DNA from: Talinum fruticosum
Lineage: Eukaryota; Streptophyta; Magnoliopsida; Caryophyllales; Talinaceae
NCBI GenBank assembly: GCA_021018815.1
Contig: JAITYX010000146.1
Span: 186,001-250,000, forward strand
Length of the DNA stretch: 64,000 bases
Direction: 5' to 3'
Shown here: positions 20,072 through 31,948 of the stretch, piece by piece
Layout of the letters: every line of letters begins with the position of its first letter
How positions within the stretch are numbered: position 1 is the stretch's first letter
Program-made: the position numbers and the translations under genes
Notes under the pieces: model-generated
Told to the model about the DNA's origin: nothing
The model's database searches: none
The model's input: only the letters and a program-made list of their open reading frames with translations

Positions 20072-21354
20072 AGTGGGTAGTTATCAGCATTGATAGCCAT
20101 TAGAGTGCATAATTATTCTTTATAATTTAACGAAACTTTTTCCATATTAGTCCACAAAGCTTCGGAAAAATTACTATAACTTTAAGACTCCTCATTTCCT
20201 AAACATTTGCACTTCATTTAATATTAAATAATATGCAATTTGTTTATGACTGTGAAATAATCATTATAAACATATTCATAAAATGGACACAAAATCTGCA
20301 CTATAATATGATGAAATACATTTAATGAATAATATCACCATGAAATATAAGATTTTATATAAAAATTAAAATGAACCAAATATAATAAGTTGGTGTACTT
20401 TCGGTACACTTTTTATTAGTGTAACTAATATAATTTTTCATTGTAAGACTTTGCATATGAACTGCTTGCACATATATATTCCCATGATAAATTTTCTTGC
20501 CACTTTAAATAGTTTGCAATTTTTTTAAAAAAATATTGATATTTTATCACATAGTTTGCCTTTGCATTTTAATATATTGGATTGTAACCCGAAAATCTGA
20601 AATAATTTGGAAAAATTGAGGGCTCATGCTAGCCTTTGGGTAAAACTTTTGAGACTTTTAAGTGACAAACCTAAAAAACAAATATTGAAGAAAGAAATAT
20701 ATAATTTAAATATAGCTAGCATTTTTCTTGAGAGTTAATACAGAAAGGCATTTGTCCACGTCAATAGGCCTAATTTGTTGAGGTATTGAGCCGTTGACCC
20801 CCTCCCCTTGATCTTGCATCTTACGTTGAGATAGGTAGGGGTTCAGTTTACTCTTACATTCAATTTTTACAAAAGAACACCCAAAAGTTATGAGTTGTAT
20901 GCTTGCATTTCAATGGCTCACATGATTCATACCATGAGCTGGTTAGTATGTCTACAGTAAGTTAAGAAAATTTTATGCTTAAGGGGAAGTTTTTGCTTGT
21001 TTGCTTCCGCAGGCACACATGATGTTGGGCTAAGTTTAGCAGGTTGGACCAATACCTGATCAACACAACAAAATATGGGAACTAGGCTCGAAGCTCAAGA
21101 TCTAAAATTTATACCAACTCAAAATGAGGGGCTTGGGCTTTGGAGAGGTAATGACACAAATACAATAGTAGTGGAGTTGGGCCTCTTTGAATTTATTTGG
21201 GCCCATTTAAACTTAACGATGTCGCATTTCGCATTCATGAGGCAGGAAATTGGAAACAAGAGAAACAAAGCGAATTCTAGAAACCCACACCGACACCCGT
21301 GGCCTTGGCATCTCTGTTGTTTAATAACTAATAACTGTTTATTATTATTCTATT

Positions 21355-21596
21355 TATTTTAAAATATATGTTATTTTAATTAATTTTTTTAATTTTATAA
21401 TACTTATTATTTTATAATTTCAATGATATATTAATTATTAATTTATCAACTTTGTCCTTATTAATTGTTTTGTTTCTCTTCTTTTTTCATTTCTAATAAA
21501 ATATAGGAACAACTTAGTCTTTTAACATAAAATTGTAATAAATTTTATATTTTCTTAATATTCTCGCATAACCTTAAAACAACTTGTATTTTGAAA
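21355..21596. mobile_element. MITE-like repeat, copy 2
   Basis: Diverged second copy of the 19821-20071 repeat, in the same orientation. Shared blocks include AATATATTAATTATTA-like sequence, TCAACTTTGTCCTTATT, TTTCTAATAAAATATAGG and ACATAAAATTGTAATAAATT. Its ends are more degraded. Confidence 0.55.
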
Positions 21597-22218
21597 AAGA
21601 AAAAGTATTTATAACAATAAATACTAATAACTGCTAATTATTAATAAATAATTTTTAATTAATAATTAATAATTATAAACATCAAAATGAACAACCTTAA
21701 TAACATCCATGATCCATCTACCCTTTGAATAGTGTCATCTAAATCTAATATTAGTCACATCTATCCCTCGGTAGTGTCCAAATGACCGCGTTTCTGGAAA
21801 GCCGTCGTTGCGACTGCTAGAAATTTCCATACTGCCGTATACAAATTCATATCTTCATCGCCTTCATTCATTTTATATTTTATTTATACATTTGAGGATT
21901 GCTTAATCAATAAGGGAAGGGGAAAAAAAGGAAAAAACTCCGCGTGACTTTCCCCATTTTGGAAGAAGTCGTCTTGGGTTTGAATTTGCTTATGTTATAA
22001 AATTACATCCTCTGTTAATTCCATTTCATTTCTTGCAGTTAAGAATTAAACAGGAGACGAATTTGATAGGATTTTCCAAACTAAAAATAACATCCAATAG
22101 CTGTTCATTTGAAGCCAACTAATCCACTTAGAATTTATCCGCTGATTTCGATTGCTTTGTTGTTTTGGGGGCTATCTAGCTAACGAATAAGAGCTAATAG
22201 CATAAAGAAGTAGAAAGC

Positions 22219-22272
22219 ATGGGGGCACAGGCAAAGGAGAGGCTGAAGAAAGCAAAGCAGAAGAGCAAGTAG
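22219..22272 (+). promoter_or_regulatory. Upstream ORF in the 5' leader of the GEM-like gene
   Basis: ATG at 22219 opens a 17-codon frame ending in TAG at 22270-22272, five bases before the main ATG at 22278. The peptide is strongly basic (Lys/Arg-rich). If the leader begins upstream of 22219, this uORF would be expected to reduce initiation at the main start. Whether the transcript includes it is not visible from the sequence. Confidence 0.45.
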
Positions 22273-22277
22273 AATCA

Positions 22278-23303
22278 ATGGCGGAAGAGGAGAGAAAGAA
22301 GTGGGGAACCCATGTCATGGGGGCACCCGCCAACCCGACAGCTCACCCGGACAACCAGCAGGCGGCTCTATGGAAAGCGGAGGAGCAGCAGCGACACTAC
22401 TACCACGATCAGCCCTACCTGGTTTACACACCCATGGAGAAGCCCCCGAGCAATAACCCCCTCCAGCCAGTCATTCATGCCTTTACCACCTGGACCCACA
22501 AGGCCGAGACCCTCGCCCGTAACATCTGGCACAACTGTATTCTCCTTCATCTCATCTATCTCTGCCTTTTTCTTGTTTATAATTAATTACTACTAGCAAT
22601 TGATTAGTGATTGTGAATGTTTCAGTGAAAACGGGGCCATCCGTGGCGGAGACAGCGTTGGGGAAGATCAATCTCACAGCCAAAGCACTTACGGAGGGCG
22701 GTTTTGAGTCTCTTTTCAATCAGATATTCCAAACTCAACCGGATGAGAAGCTCAAGAAGACCTTTGCTTGCTACCTCTCCACCAGCACTGGACCCGTTGC
22801 TGGGACCTTCTACCTCTCCAACGCTAGGGTTGGCTTCTGCAGCGACCGTCCCCTCTCCTTCATTACTCCTTCTGGCCAGGAGGCTTGGACCTATTACAAG
22901 GTATTACTACTTCCCTTACACGAATCCCATTTATTAATTACTGCTCCTTTCATTTTAAATACTTTTAATTTTAAAATTAGCAATGGGAGAAATACTAATT
23001 TTATTTTATTTATGATAGAATAGGGAGTACTAAATTACTATTAATGATTGGATTTTATGATAATGAATGAATGTGGCGTTAAATTCCCAGGTGAATATAC
23101 CATTGGCACAAATAAGCACAATCAACCCCGTGACAATGAGAGAGAATCCAGAGGAGAGGTACATTCAGATAACCACAGTGGACAACCATGAGTTCTGGTT
23201 CATGGGTTTTGTCAACTTTGAAAAGGCTACCCATCATCTATTTGAAACCCTCACAGTATTCAGAGCTGCTGAGCACGGACCCTATGCCTCATCTGGGCAC
23301 TAG
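22278..23303 (+). CDS. GEM-like protein (GRAM domain), 3 exons
   Basis: Exons 22278-22536, 22626-22900 and 23091-23303 join in phases 1 and 0 and give 248 residues, the usual family size. The first junction makes WHNLKTGPSVAE, which matches the family. Exon 1 is a Pro/Gln/His-rich N-terminus with HAFTTWTHKAETLARNIW at its end. The GRAM domain covers roughly residues 114-192, with EKLKKTFACYLSTSTGPVAG, GTFYLSNARVGFCSDRPL and GQEAWTYYKV, followed by NPVTMRENPEERYIQI and FWFMGFVNFEKATHHL. GRAM domains bind membranes or phosphoinositides. GEM and its relatives in Arabidopsis act in epidermal patterning or ABA and stress responses; which paralogue this is cannot be settled here. All splice sites and the frame are intact. 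Confidence 0.95.
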
Positions 23304-25971
23304 TTGCCCTGCTTATACTCGCTCATCTCATGGGTTACTTCTTTGATGGCGGTGATCATCCACAACACTTGCACTTGGTTTCTCTCAGTACTCGGATTTT
23401 GTCGTCAACTCATCAGTCATTTGTTTGTATGTTATCAGCCTCCTGTATTACTGAGATCCACCTGTTTGTTAGAATTAAAGACCCAAAGAATTGTCTAGTT
23501 TTTGTGTGTGACGTTCAACTATGATGTTGCCTGGTAGTACTGGATTCATGGTCTTTGTTTCTCAGGAAATGATTCCAAAAAACAATTCTACCTCTAACCT
23601 GGGTTATTATACTAAACAAGAAAATGCAAAAGAATATCCAGAATGGAGTTTAAAAAGAAACAAGAATCTCTTCTTTTCATTGTAGAAAAGTGTTTGGAAT
23701 TGAAATAATCGAGGAGCGGGGATGACTATGAGGAAGGGGAGAGGAGAGAACGAAAGCGGGGTGGTCAAAGCTTGGATGCATTACAGTTTTTACAAATGTA
23801 AGATGGTGGGGGAAAAGAGGGGTTGGAATAAAAACAAGTATTTTGTCAGAGATGAGGACTGAAGAAACGAATAATTGAAGCAAGAAAGAAACCCCACATC
23901 CAAGTCCAAGAGAAAAAGCAGATTCTCTTTCTGTCTTTCAGACATCTCTAGTCCAGTAGTCCCAGTACCTCTTCTTTTTAATATCCTTTTTTAAATATAT
24001 ATCCTCTCTACTCTCCTCCTACTCCATGTTCTTATTTCCACTAATTCCATTTGTTGAGAAAAATAAAGGAACTTGCGTAATTCTAGGTTTTTCTAACAGG
24101 TTCCATATGTTTAAAAAAAAAAAAAAAAACAGAAGACAAGGAGAAGCCCAAGAAGCACTAATTCTGGGCATGGCCTGTTGAGGTTGCTAAAAGATATCCC
24201 TTAACTAACTTGAATTCTTAACGCTTCCCGGAATCACGTCCCACACTCTAGGTTGATGCAGGCTGACTGAAACTAAGTGTGAGAGAGGGGAAAGGAAGCA
24301 GTTAGGATGATGCATTGTTGCATACATAATATGGAATGATGAGCATAGAAAAACATGAGTGATGTGCAGGATTAATTAAGACTTAAAGAGTGAGGGTGAT
24401 CGGACGCAGAGAATTAGAATTAAGAAGTGTACGACGAGGAAATCTTATTGACAAGACGAAACTGGAAAGAGACGTAGAGCAGCAATGTTGTGTAGTTTTA
24501 TTTCTCTCTTCTCTGGTACTGTACATAGGAAGGAGTAGTATGTATGTATATGTATAGCGGTGAATGTGCAGCTAGAGTCTATGAGGTAGGGGGTGACCTG
24601 ACCTGACCTGACCTAACCTAGATTGATTCTGTTTACGCTTCTCCCGTCGCTGTCTTCCCCAGCTTGCTTTTTCCTCATTGCTCATCCCAATCTCAAATAC
24701 CATCCCAACTCTCTCTCTCGGTTTCCCCGTGGTCCATGCCTCCTCTGTTCAGGACCATGACCTATCACTCCATCTCATCAATATCCTCCAACATCCTAAT
24801 TTCACCTTTCTCAACTACTTAACTCTAATAATTGACGTTTGACACACAAACTAGCAGGTATTCAAGCCACTGAGAGATGGGTTCATCCGTTAATTAAATA
24901 TACACACTAGTAGTAGTAGTAGCATGTAATTTCTCTCTCCAGTTCCCAGGCCCGACTGCAGACCCCTGACCCTCAGGCCCTCAAGTGCGAATCTTTTACA
25001 ATGAACCACAAGCACAAACCCCAATAGTATTAGTATGCATCGTCTTCGTGTATATGTCCTTGCTGTTCCCTTCCTCCTTTGTCTCTTTCCATCCGCTACC
25101 CAACAACACCTCTTCCTTTCTCTCAAACAAAAGACACTTTGGATTTCTATTTTCTATTCAAATCATTCACCAACTGACTCTCTTTCTCTACTCTAAGCAA
25201 CTAATATTAGTTACTAATTAAATAACGAAAACTGACTGAATTGGACAAATGGATAAACTAAAACAAAAAGGTAAATTGGGAAGGAAAATACTAATCTACC
25301 ATCAGCCTACGATTACCCTGTTCTTCATCCTACAATATTGTCAAAGTTACTTTTTAAAAAATTTATAGTGATTTTTTTGGTTACAAATTAAAAGATCATT
25401 TTACTGAGAGATTACAACGCAAATGTATGAAATTGAAATGGGATGAAGAAAACAAAAAGGTAAATTGATAGCCAAGTATAGAATGGAAGGAGTGGCACAT
25501 ATATTATGGATAATTGCTTCCCATTTAGTTTGACGATATTTAAATTGGGATGGCATATATTAACTTAAACATGTATTCTCAAAGTTAATAATGGTTGTGG
25601 AATGTGGACATCATTGACTCTGCTGTGGAATCATGGAGACATTATACATGAATGAGGTAAGAATAATAACAACCATTCCATACATTGAGGAATAAAAAGG
25701 GAGAGAGGGGAGGGGGAGGGTATTAATGAACACGAAAAACCTAACATTAAGCTCAAGTGGAGAGGCAGAAAGCGAAACAAGAGAGAGGAAGAGAAGCATT
25801 AATAATATCACACCTCTACTCTATTTGGTCTTTCTACCAATTCACAAACTGAACCGCATAAATGGGGAAATCTGACATCTATGATCTACAGGAGCAAGAC
25901 TATATATTTGTAATAATTAAGAAAAGATGGGGTTTTTATTGATTAATTAATTGGAATCCGAAAGAAATAAA
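23304..25971. other. Intergenic; 3' UTR of the GEM-like gene, then AT-rich DNA
   Basis: The first 150-250 bp are probably the GEM-like 3' UTR. The rest holds a poly-A run at 24113-24130, a short (GACCT)n run near 24594-24612 and a (TAG)n run near 24907-24922. A C/T-rich segment at about 24640-24800 resembles a plant 5' leader, but no supported coding exon follows it. Confidence 0.5.
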
Positions 25972-26929
25972 TTAAGGGGAGGAGGTGGGATTGGGATTGG
26001 GATTGGGATTGGGAGGGAGGTGAAGAAGCTGACCACAACATTTGGGACACACCTCAACATGCTTGGCCACCATGTGGTACATTAAGCAGCTCTTGCAACC
26101 TGCCACCACCAATATCGACTCTTTTCTTATTTCTTCATGCCTTGATCTCCCACCCCCACCTGTGCTTCCGCCACCCATTACTAATTTCCTCAGTGATGAC
26201 CTCAATGACGAATATGATTCCCTCGAGGATCCCTCGCTGTTGTATCCATTCGTCTCTTCATCTTCATCTTCGTCTTCGTCTCCATCATCATCGTCGTCAT
26301 CATCATCTTCATTATCATCATCTTCTTCTCCTTCCTCGTCCTCCTCCTCGGAGTCGTAATCCCCGTTGTACCCTGCTGTGGTCGTCCTCGGATCTTCTCT
26401 CATTTTCATCCCATTGCTCCAGTTTATGTAATATATCTCCCCTGTCTGCCTCAATCCACCAATTTTAGAAACAGAAAATCAATCACGAGTATCGAAATGA
26501 TTACCGCATGAATCCAAAGAAGAGACATGTAGCTTTTGAGAAAAAGATGAGTTGTTCTCCAAGTAAAAAGATGCATGCAAGAAAGGGGGAAAAGGGCAGA
26601 AAAGAGAGGAAAAGGAAGTTTGTCAATTAGGGTTTTGTCATAGAATTGGGAGCATTAAAGAGAGTAGACATTGAATTGAATGCAAGTAATAAATTTGAAG
26701 AGACCTTTAAATCGAGGCATTGCTCCCAGTGGTAAGGGAGGGAAACATGGGAGTTAAGCTCAAGCAAAGTGTTGGAGTTGAGTGTCGCGTCCTCAGTAGG
26801 ATGATGATGTTCTGCGGGCCGATGATGACGATGATCAGAGGAAGTGGGCCGCCCGCCTCTGCCCCGCCGGCCTCGGCCAAGGGAGCAGTTTTGAAGGGAT
26901 CGCTCCAGGGAAGCCGTTATGGTTGCCAT
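25972..26929 (-). CDS. CFL1: CURLY FLAG LEAF 1-like WW-domain protein, 2 exons
   Basis: Exons 26929-26705 and 26445-25972 join in phase 0 and encode 232 residues. The WW-like domain straddles the intron: LPYHWEQCLDLK (Trp 68) from exon 1, and TGEIYYINWSNGMKMREDPR from exon 2. The Tyr-Tyr pair and the final Pro are kept, but the usual second Trp before EDPR is Arg, as I remember for this family. Next comes an Asp/Glu-rich tract at about residues 104-142, then a Gly-rich linker. A C-terminal Cys module follows (C192-x2-C195 and C208-x2-C211-C212, possibly metal-binding), then a Pro-Asn repeat tail. Known members bind class IV HD-ZIP factors such as HDG1 and affect cuticle development; that role is inferred here. 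The symbol reflects family resemblance, not proven orthology. Confidence 0.88.
25984..26013. repeat. (GGATTG)n hexamer inside the CFL1-like coding end
   Basis: Five GGGATT-type hexamers in frame on the minus strand encode the Pro-Asn dipeptide repeat at the C-terminus of the WW protein. Confidence 0.85.
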
Positions 26930-26935
26930 TTCAAT

Positions 26936-26990
26936 GCGCTCTCGCTCTCGCTCTCGCTCTCGCTCTGTCTCTCTCTCTCTCTCTGTCTAT
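26936..26990. promoter_or_regulatory. GA/CT-rich repeat in the leader of the CFL1-like gene
   Basis: (CTCGCT)n followed by (CT)n, lying 7-60 bp upstream of the minus-strand ATG. It reads as GAGAGA-type sequence on the coding strand. Such tracts are common in plant 5' UTRs and core promoters. Confidence 0.5.
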
Positions 26991-28279
26991 CTAACCTTAA
27001 CCTACCCCACGGCAAGGATCGACAGAGGAAAAGGATGGATGGATTGTTTTGTTTGGGAGGGAGGGAGGGGGTAACTGGTAAGATAGCTAAGCTGGAAGCT
27101 TTTGATATTTGGGGGTCTAATTAAAAAGCCCGTTGGGTTTGGGTTTGGGTTTGGGTTTGCCCATAACAGTGAGGGTATTTTAGTAACAATCATGATGAGC
27201 CATTAACTTACTTGTTCATGTTGGGTTGGGCGCTGTAACTACCACGCGCCTACCCACGCTATTGGTAGGGGTTCGTGTTTAAGGTTCCCTGGGGTTGGGC
27301 CGGGCCGGGCTGGGCCGAGGTGTCGCTTTGCTCTTTGCAATTTGTCGCCCGTCAGGTCCTTTTACTGCTTTTCTGGCGGGAGTAACTCCGTCCTTACACT
27401 TAGTTATTAGTAGCGCCTCAACGCACGCGCTCCAACCGGAACTGCCCGACACGGAGTTTTAACTATTTAATTTCTAACCACCTCATAGTGCTTATGGAGG
27501 TTCCCCAGCTGTTGCTTTTTCTTATTAGGGCAAATTCAACCCCTTTTTTGCTAAAAAAAAATTGGTATGATAACATAGCTTTTTTCAAACGAAAATTATT
27601 TTATTAATAATATGTCAAAGATATTTATAATAAAAATAATTTATAAATAATTGTATAACTTAGCTTACTTTACTTATTATGTAATAAATTCTACTATAAA
27701 AGCCACCACTAAAATTCAACTTTTATAGTTGTTTGATGTGACATTCATAAAATAAAAAAATAGCTGGATCTATTTGTATACATATATAGGCCATGTTTTG
27801 TAACTATAAGGAGGTGTAACAAGATGTAAGGAGTTGTAAAATAATTACAAAAATCTGTAATAAGCATGTAAACGAGTTATAAAAAAACTATAAAAAAGTG
27901 TAAGAATTTATAAACTAAGCTAAATAAAATAAGGCCATAAACTCTTGATTAGCCTATACTCAAGGAACTCAAGTGTCTAGGGGTTTGGGTTTGAAGACAA
28001 CATAGAGGACTAGGATTTAGCATTTGGCATAGCGTTGGGTTTAGCAAGGTTGCACGGTGAGCGAGGGATGGAATTAGGGAGGCATGGGGGATGGCCGGGA
28101 TTATTGTGTTTGTCTTTCTGTACAAATTTCTAGGCAGTGAGGGAGGGGAACATAACCTAGTGGCTTGGCTTGGGGTGTGCTAAGTGCACTTTTATTGGTA
28201 TTTGCTTCTTTGAATTTGCTGCTGCTATCTTAACAATCATACCTGCCACATGCCCACCACTCCTACTCTCGTTACCTTC
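26991..28279. other. Intergenic; upstream of the CFL1-like gene
   Basis: It contains a (GGGTTT)n run near 27134-27160, a GC-rich piece at about 27230-27460 and AT-rich DNA. A sequence beginning GGCCATGTTTTGTAACTATAAG near 27790 resembles the end of a hAT-type MITE, but no partner end was identified. No gene was recognised. Confidence 0.45.
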
Positions 28280-30146
28280 CGTGTGGGATTATTTATATAT
28301 GTATGTGAAAGATAATGGCGGAATGACTCGTCCAATATAGGAGTCGGACATTCTATATATATAGAAGATAATACGTGAAAAATAATTTACAATTATTTTA
28401 TGTACAATAATATCTCTAATACTCTATTACGCCCCTCAAGTCGATCGGGAAACGCACGGACAACTTGGACTTAAGAAGAAACCGAAGCTGTTGAGAGGAC
28501 AACCCTTTAGTGAAGATGTCCGCAATCCGAGAAGTAGTAGGGATATATCGCACAACAAGATCTCCATCGGCAACCCGTTCTCGAACAAAGTGATAATCCA
28601 CGGTTATATGTTTGCTACGGTCGTGATTGACCGGATTGGCGATCATATAGGTAGCACTAATATTGTCACAATATAACCGCACAAGAGTGTCAAGGGTAAT
28701 ACCAACATCAAACAAAAGCTTGCGAAGCCAAAGTGTCTCGAGCAATCTGTATAACCAAGAGCACGATACTCGGCTTCGAGTGGATGATTTGGAGACCGTG
28801 GGTTGCTTTTAGAACGCCAAGATATGAGATTAGGACCAAAGTATACGAGCATAGCTCGTGGTAGAGCGACATGTGTCACGACAACCAGCCCAGTTAGCAT
28901 CGGAATAGGCAATAATGGCCGACGGTGAAGATGCGAGCACGAAGAAAAAGCCCATGGTCAAGAGTCCCTGCGAGATACACGAAAATACGCTTCACGGCAT
29001 GCGGATGAGTAGTACGGGAGCGTGCATAAATTGGAAAACTACATGCACTTGCATAAGCAATATCGAGTCGAGTCATGGTCAAATACTGTAAGGCACCTAC
29101 CATACTTCATGCTTGAGAGGGATCGGCAAGCGGTTCACCGTCTGTAAGGGATAGGGTGGTTCGAGCGGCAGAAGGAGTTTTAACAGAGGTACAAGTTTGA
29201 AGTTGAAATTTATGTAAGAGATCTAAAACATATTTCTGCTGTGTCAAAAATAATCCGAGAGGAGATCGAACCACTTGAATGCCAAGAAAATAACTTAGGT
29301 TCCCAAGATCTTTCATGGCAAAGTGACTGGCAAGGGAATCAATAAAAGATTGCGGTAAGGTGGATGAACTACCAGTCAAAATAATGTCATCCACGTAAAG
29401 AAGGAGAATGAGGACATGATTGCTAGTTCGAAGAACAAACATGGAGGTGTCGGCATTGTTATATACAAAACCATGAGACGGAAGGAAGGCTGCTAAAGCA
29501 ATGAAACCAGGCACAAGGAGCCTGTTTCAAGCCATAGAGCGCCTTCTTAAGGCGATAAACATGGGTAGGGAAATCGGGATGAACAAACCTAGGAGGTTGT
29601 TTCATATGAACTGTCTCGGTGAGATGGTCATGTAAAAGGCATTCTTGACATCAAGTTGGCGAATGGGCCAATGAAAGGAAACAACAAGAGTCGAACCGGG
29701 CGAATAGTAGCGAGACTTAACGACGAGGCTGAAAGTCTCATGGTAGTCAATACCGGTTGTTGGTGAAAACCCTGTGCTACAAGTCGAGCTTTGTACCTTT
29801 CCACGGAACCATCGAACGATATTTAATCTTGTAAACCCATTTATCGCCAACCAAATTAAGATCCAGGTTGAGAGGGAACCAAATCCCATGTGTTATTGGC
29901 AATCAAAACATTATACTCCTTGGCCATGGCTTCCTTCCATTTGGAATGTCGGGAAGCTTGTGAAAAGCATGTAGGTTCAACTTCAGCAAGACCAACACTA
30001 AGAAATAGGTAACAAGGTTCCATTTCCAACCCGAACCTTAATAGGACCGGAGTAAACAGATTTAGAAGATAGCATACATTGGTATAGTCTTAATAATAAC
30101 ACTAAGAAATTATTTTATGTACAATAATATCTCTAATACTCTATTA
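28280..30146 (-). mobile_element. Decayed Ty1/copia retrotransposon fragment (pol 3' half)
   Basis: Reverse transcriptase and RNase H read on the minus strand in several frames. The RT start, with KWKEAMAKEY, TGIDYHETFSLVV and LDVKNAFY, lies at about 29,950-29,600. The catalytic motif YVDDIILTGSS and DLGNLSYFLGIQV lie in 29,514-29,107. RNase H, with LYCDNISATYM and HITVDYHFVRERV, lies in 28,745-28,416. At least four frame changes separate these pieces, and no gag, protease or integrase is present, so it cannot encode a working polyprotein. A 37-38-bp block (TATGTACAATAATATCTCTA plus flanks) occurs at about 28393-28429 and again at 30109-30146, probably remnants of an LTR edge. The region left of 28,430, with an LTR-like stretch, is likely the 3' LTR remnant. 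Confidence 0.85.
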
Positions 30147-31948
30147 ATGTATATAGGGAGAATGTTCAACTTCAAGTCTGGATGGCATACATTGGTAGTT
30201 AGTAGAAATGACAAGTCGTAAATTTCGATCCTGCGCTATGTATATGTGATCACTACCAAAAGTGCGGTCTCTATACAACTTTGACTAAAACTTATATGTT
30301 GTAGGCTATAGCAATATGTATATGTGATCAATTAAGTGTCTTTTTAAAATAATTGTTAAAATCGATTACAAGCTGTTATAGTTGAAATAAGTAGAAGTGA
30401 GTCGAACTATTAGTTGTTATAAGCTGTTATGAGTTGAAACCGTTATATGTTATAAGCAAAATAAGTTGAAATAATTACCTGTTTTAGTTGTTATAGTTAA
30501 AAATGAGATGAAAATGGTTATAAATGATGATATAAACACTATTTCAAATAGGCCATTAGAATAGAAGATATTATAAAATTTTCAATATAATTATTTTTTT
30601 CAATAATAAAGAAAATAGATAAAAAGGGAGAACAAAGAAATTACAAGCGCCTCCTTTTCCTAGCTTGAGTAGATAGGACATGGCTGCCTTTACAAAGGAC
30701 TTACTAGTTACACGAAGCTACTATTCTTCCATGAAGTCTCTTGGTCTCCTAGGAGCAGGAAGTGGTGTGTCCCTGAAACTTGTGAGCCTCCCTATATCTC
30801 CAAAGCTAAATATTCTGTTTGTAGGGTTGATTGTACATACCTCATCTATAGTCCTTGAGTTAATCCCATATTATTTTCATCAGCAACCCACGTTGCTTCC
30901 TCCATCTCCGATTTCCTATCCCATGCTCCATCAGTGGAAATTGCAATTGGGTTCTGAGTAAGGCTGTCCAGTTATGTTCACAAGGGAGTATATATCTGCT
31001 ATCTATGGTAGCCAACAATCATTACTCTATAACTTGAAGGCCAGGTCCATGACTTTTGGGCTTTAGTAAGTCCAATCCCCTTAACTTAGTTAGTCTTCAT
31101 CAAACAGCTAGGAGTAAAATTTGACAAATATAGGAAATTGTACAAAGTGAAGTTGATTCTAGGTGGTTTTGCAGCTATGCCAATTGCCAAGCCTCAACTT
31201 TGTGCTTGTAAAGCTCAACAAGGGACTCACTAGCTTCCACCCCTAATTTACTTAACAAAACTCAACATAATGACTTACGCGGCCAACTTATTATTCATAT
31301 ATCTTGTCAAATCAAAGGACCTTAGATGACATCTTTGAGTTTTTATTAAAGGAATGAACAGCAAGCCCAAATCAAAGGACCTTAGGGTTGACATGGATAA
31401 TGTGGGATCCTTAATCCCAATAGTAAACTTTTCTCTCTGTTTTTTGTGCCGAACAATAAAGCAATCTCAAACCGAATGGAATAGAGAATTGAGTATTAGT
31501 AATTTGGGGGAAACGGAAGTGAAGGAATATTGTTGGGTTCTTCCCTATTGAGTAAATGTAACATGTATACAGTAACAGTTGATGTGGGTACTCCCTTGAT
31601 CATTTATGAATAATGGTGACGTTACCCTTACCTTACCTTACCTTACCTTGTGCAAAAGGTTTGCTTTCTTTCTCGGTTTAGATGTTTTTGCAATCCCAAT
31701 TGGAGATACCTTCAATTCATCCCTCGCTCTCATCTCCGTTTCCATTTCCATCTCCATTCCCTTTCATTAAAAAGTGTTCATCTCCCACGACAAAAAGGCG
31801 TTTCTTGTCCTTCTTCAACTGTCTGTCTCTGTCCATGTATCCATCTATATAATCAGTTTGTGACCTGAGTTCAATTTTGTGGATTCATTATTGGGAAGCG
31901 TAGCTTCTATGTAATCTGAGTTGAATTTTGCGGATTAATCATTAATTA
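30147..31948. other. Intergenic with small direct repeats
   Basis: ATGTATATGTGATCA is repeated about 76 bp apart near 30238 and 30314. CAAATCAAAGGACCTTAG is repeated near 31313 and 31367. (CCTTA)n is at about 31626-31648. A run of AGTTGTTATA-type repeats at 30360-30550, ending near TTCAAATAGGCCATT, resembles the end of a hAT-like MITE. The 31,640-31,948 part is probably promoter and leader of the CONSTANS-like gene. Confidence 0.5.
30858..30957 (-). pseudogene. Possible LINE-type RNase H-like fragment
   Basis: One minus-strand frame reads ISTDGAWDRKSEMEEATWVA, reminiscent of the DGAW motif that starts RNase H-like domains of plant non-LTR retroelements. Only about 35 residues are visible, so this is weak. 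Confidence 0.3.

Noticed and set aside
26042..26468. Plus-strand Ser-rich and His-rich frames
   Set aside because: They are antisense shadows of the acidic tract of the CFL1-like gene.
25986..27160. Interstitial telomere repeats
   Set aside because: The units are GGATTG and GGGTTT, not TTTAGGG, and are too short; they are ordinary hexamer microsatellites.
30240..30330. A second CACTA end at CACTACCAAAAGTGCGG
   Set aside because: No inverted partner or target-site duplication was found; the flanks are a short direct repeat instead.
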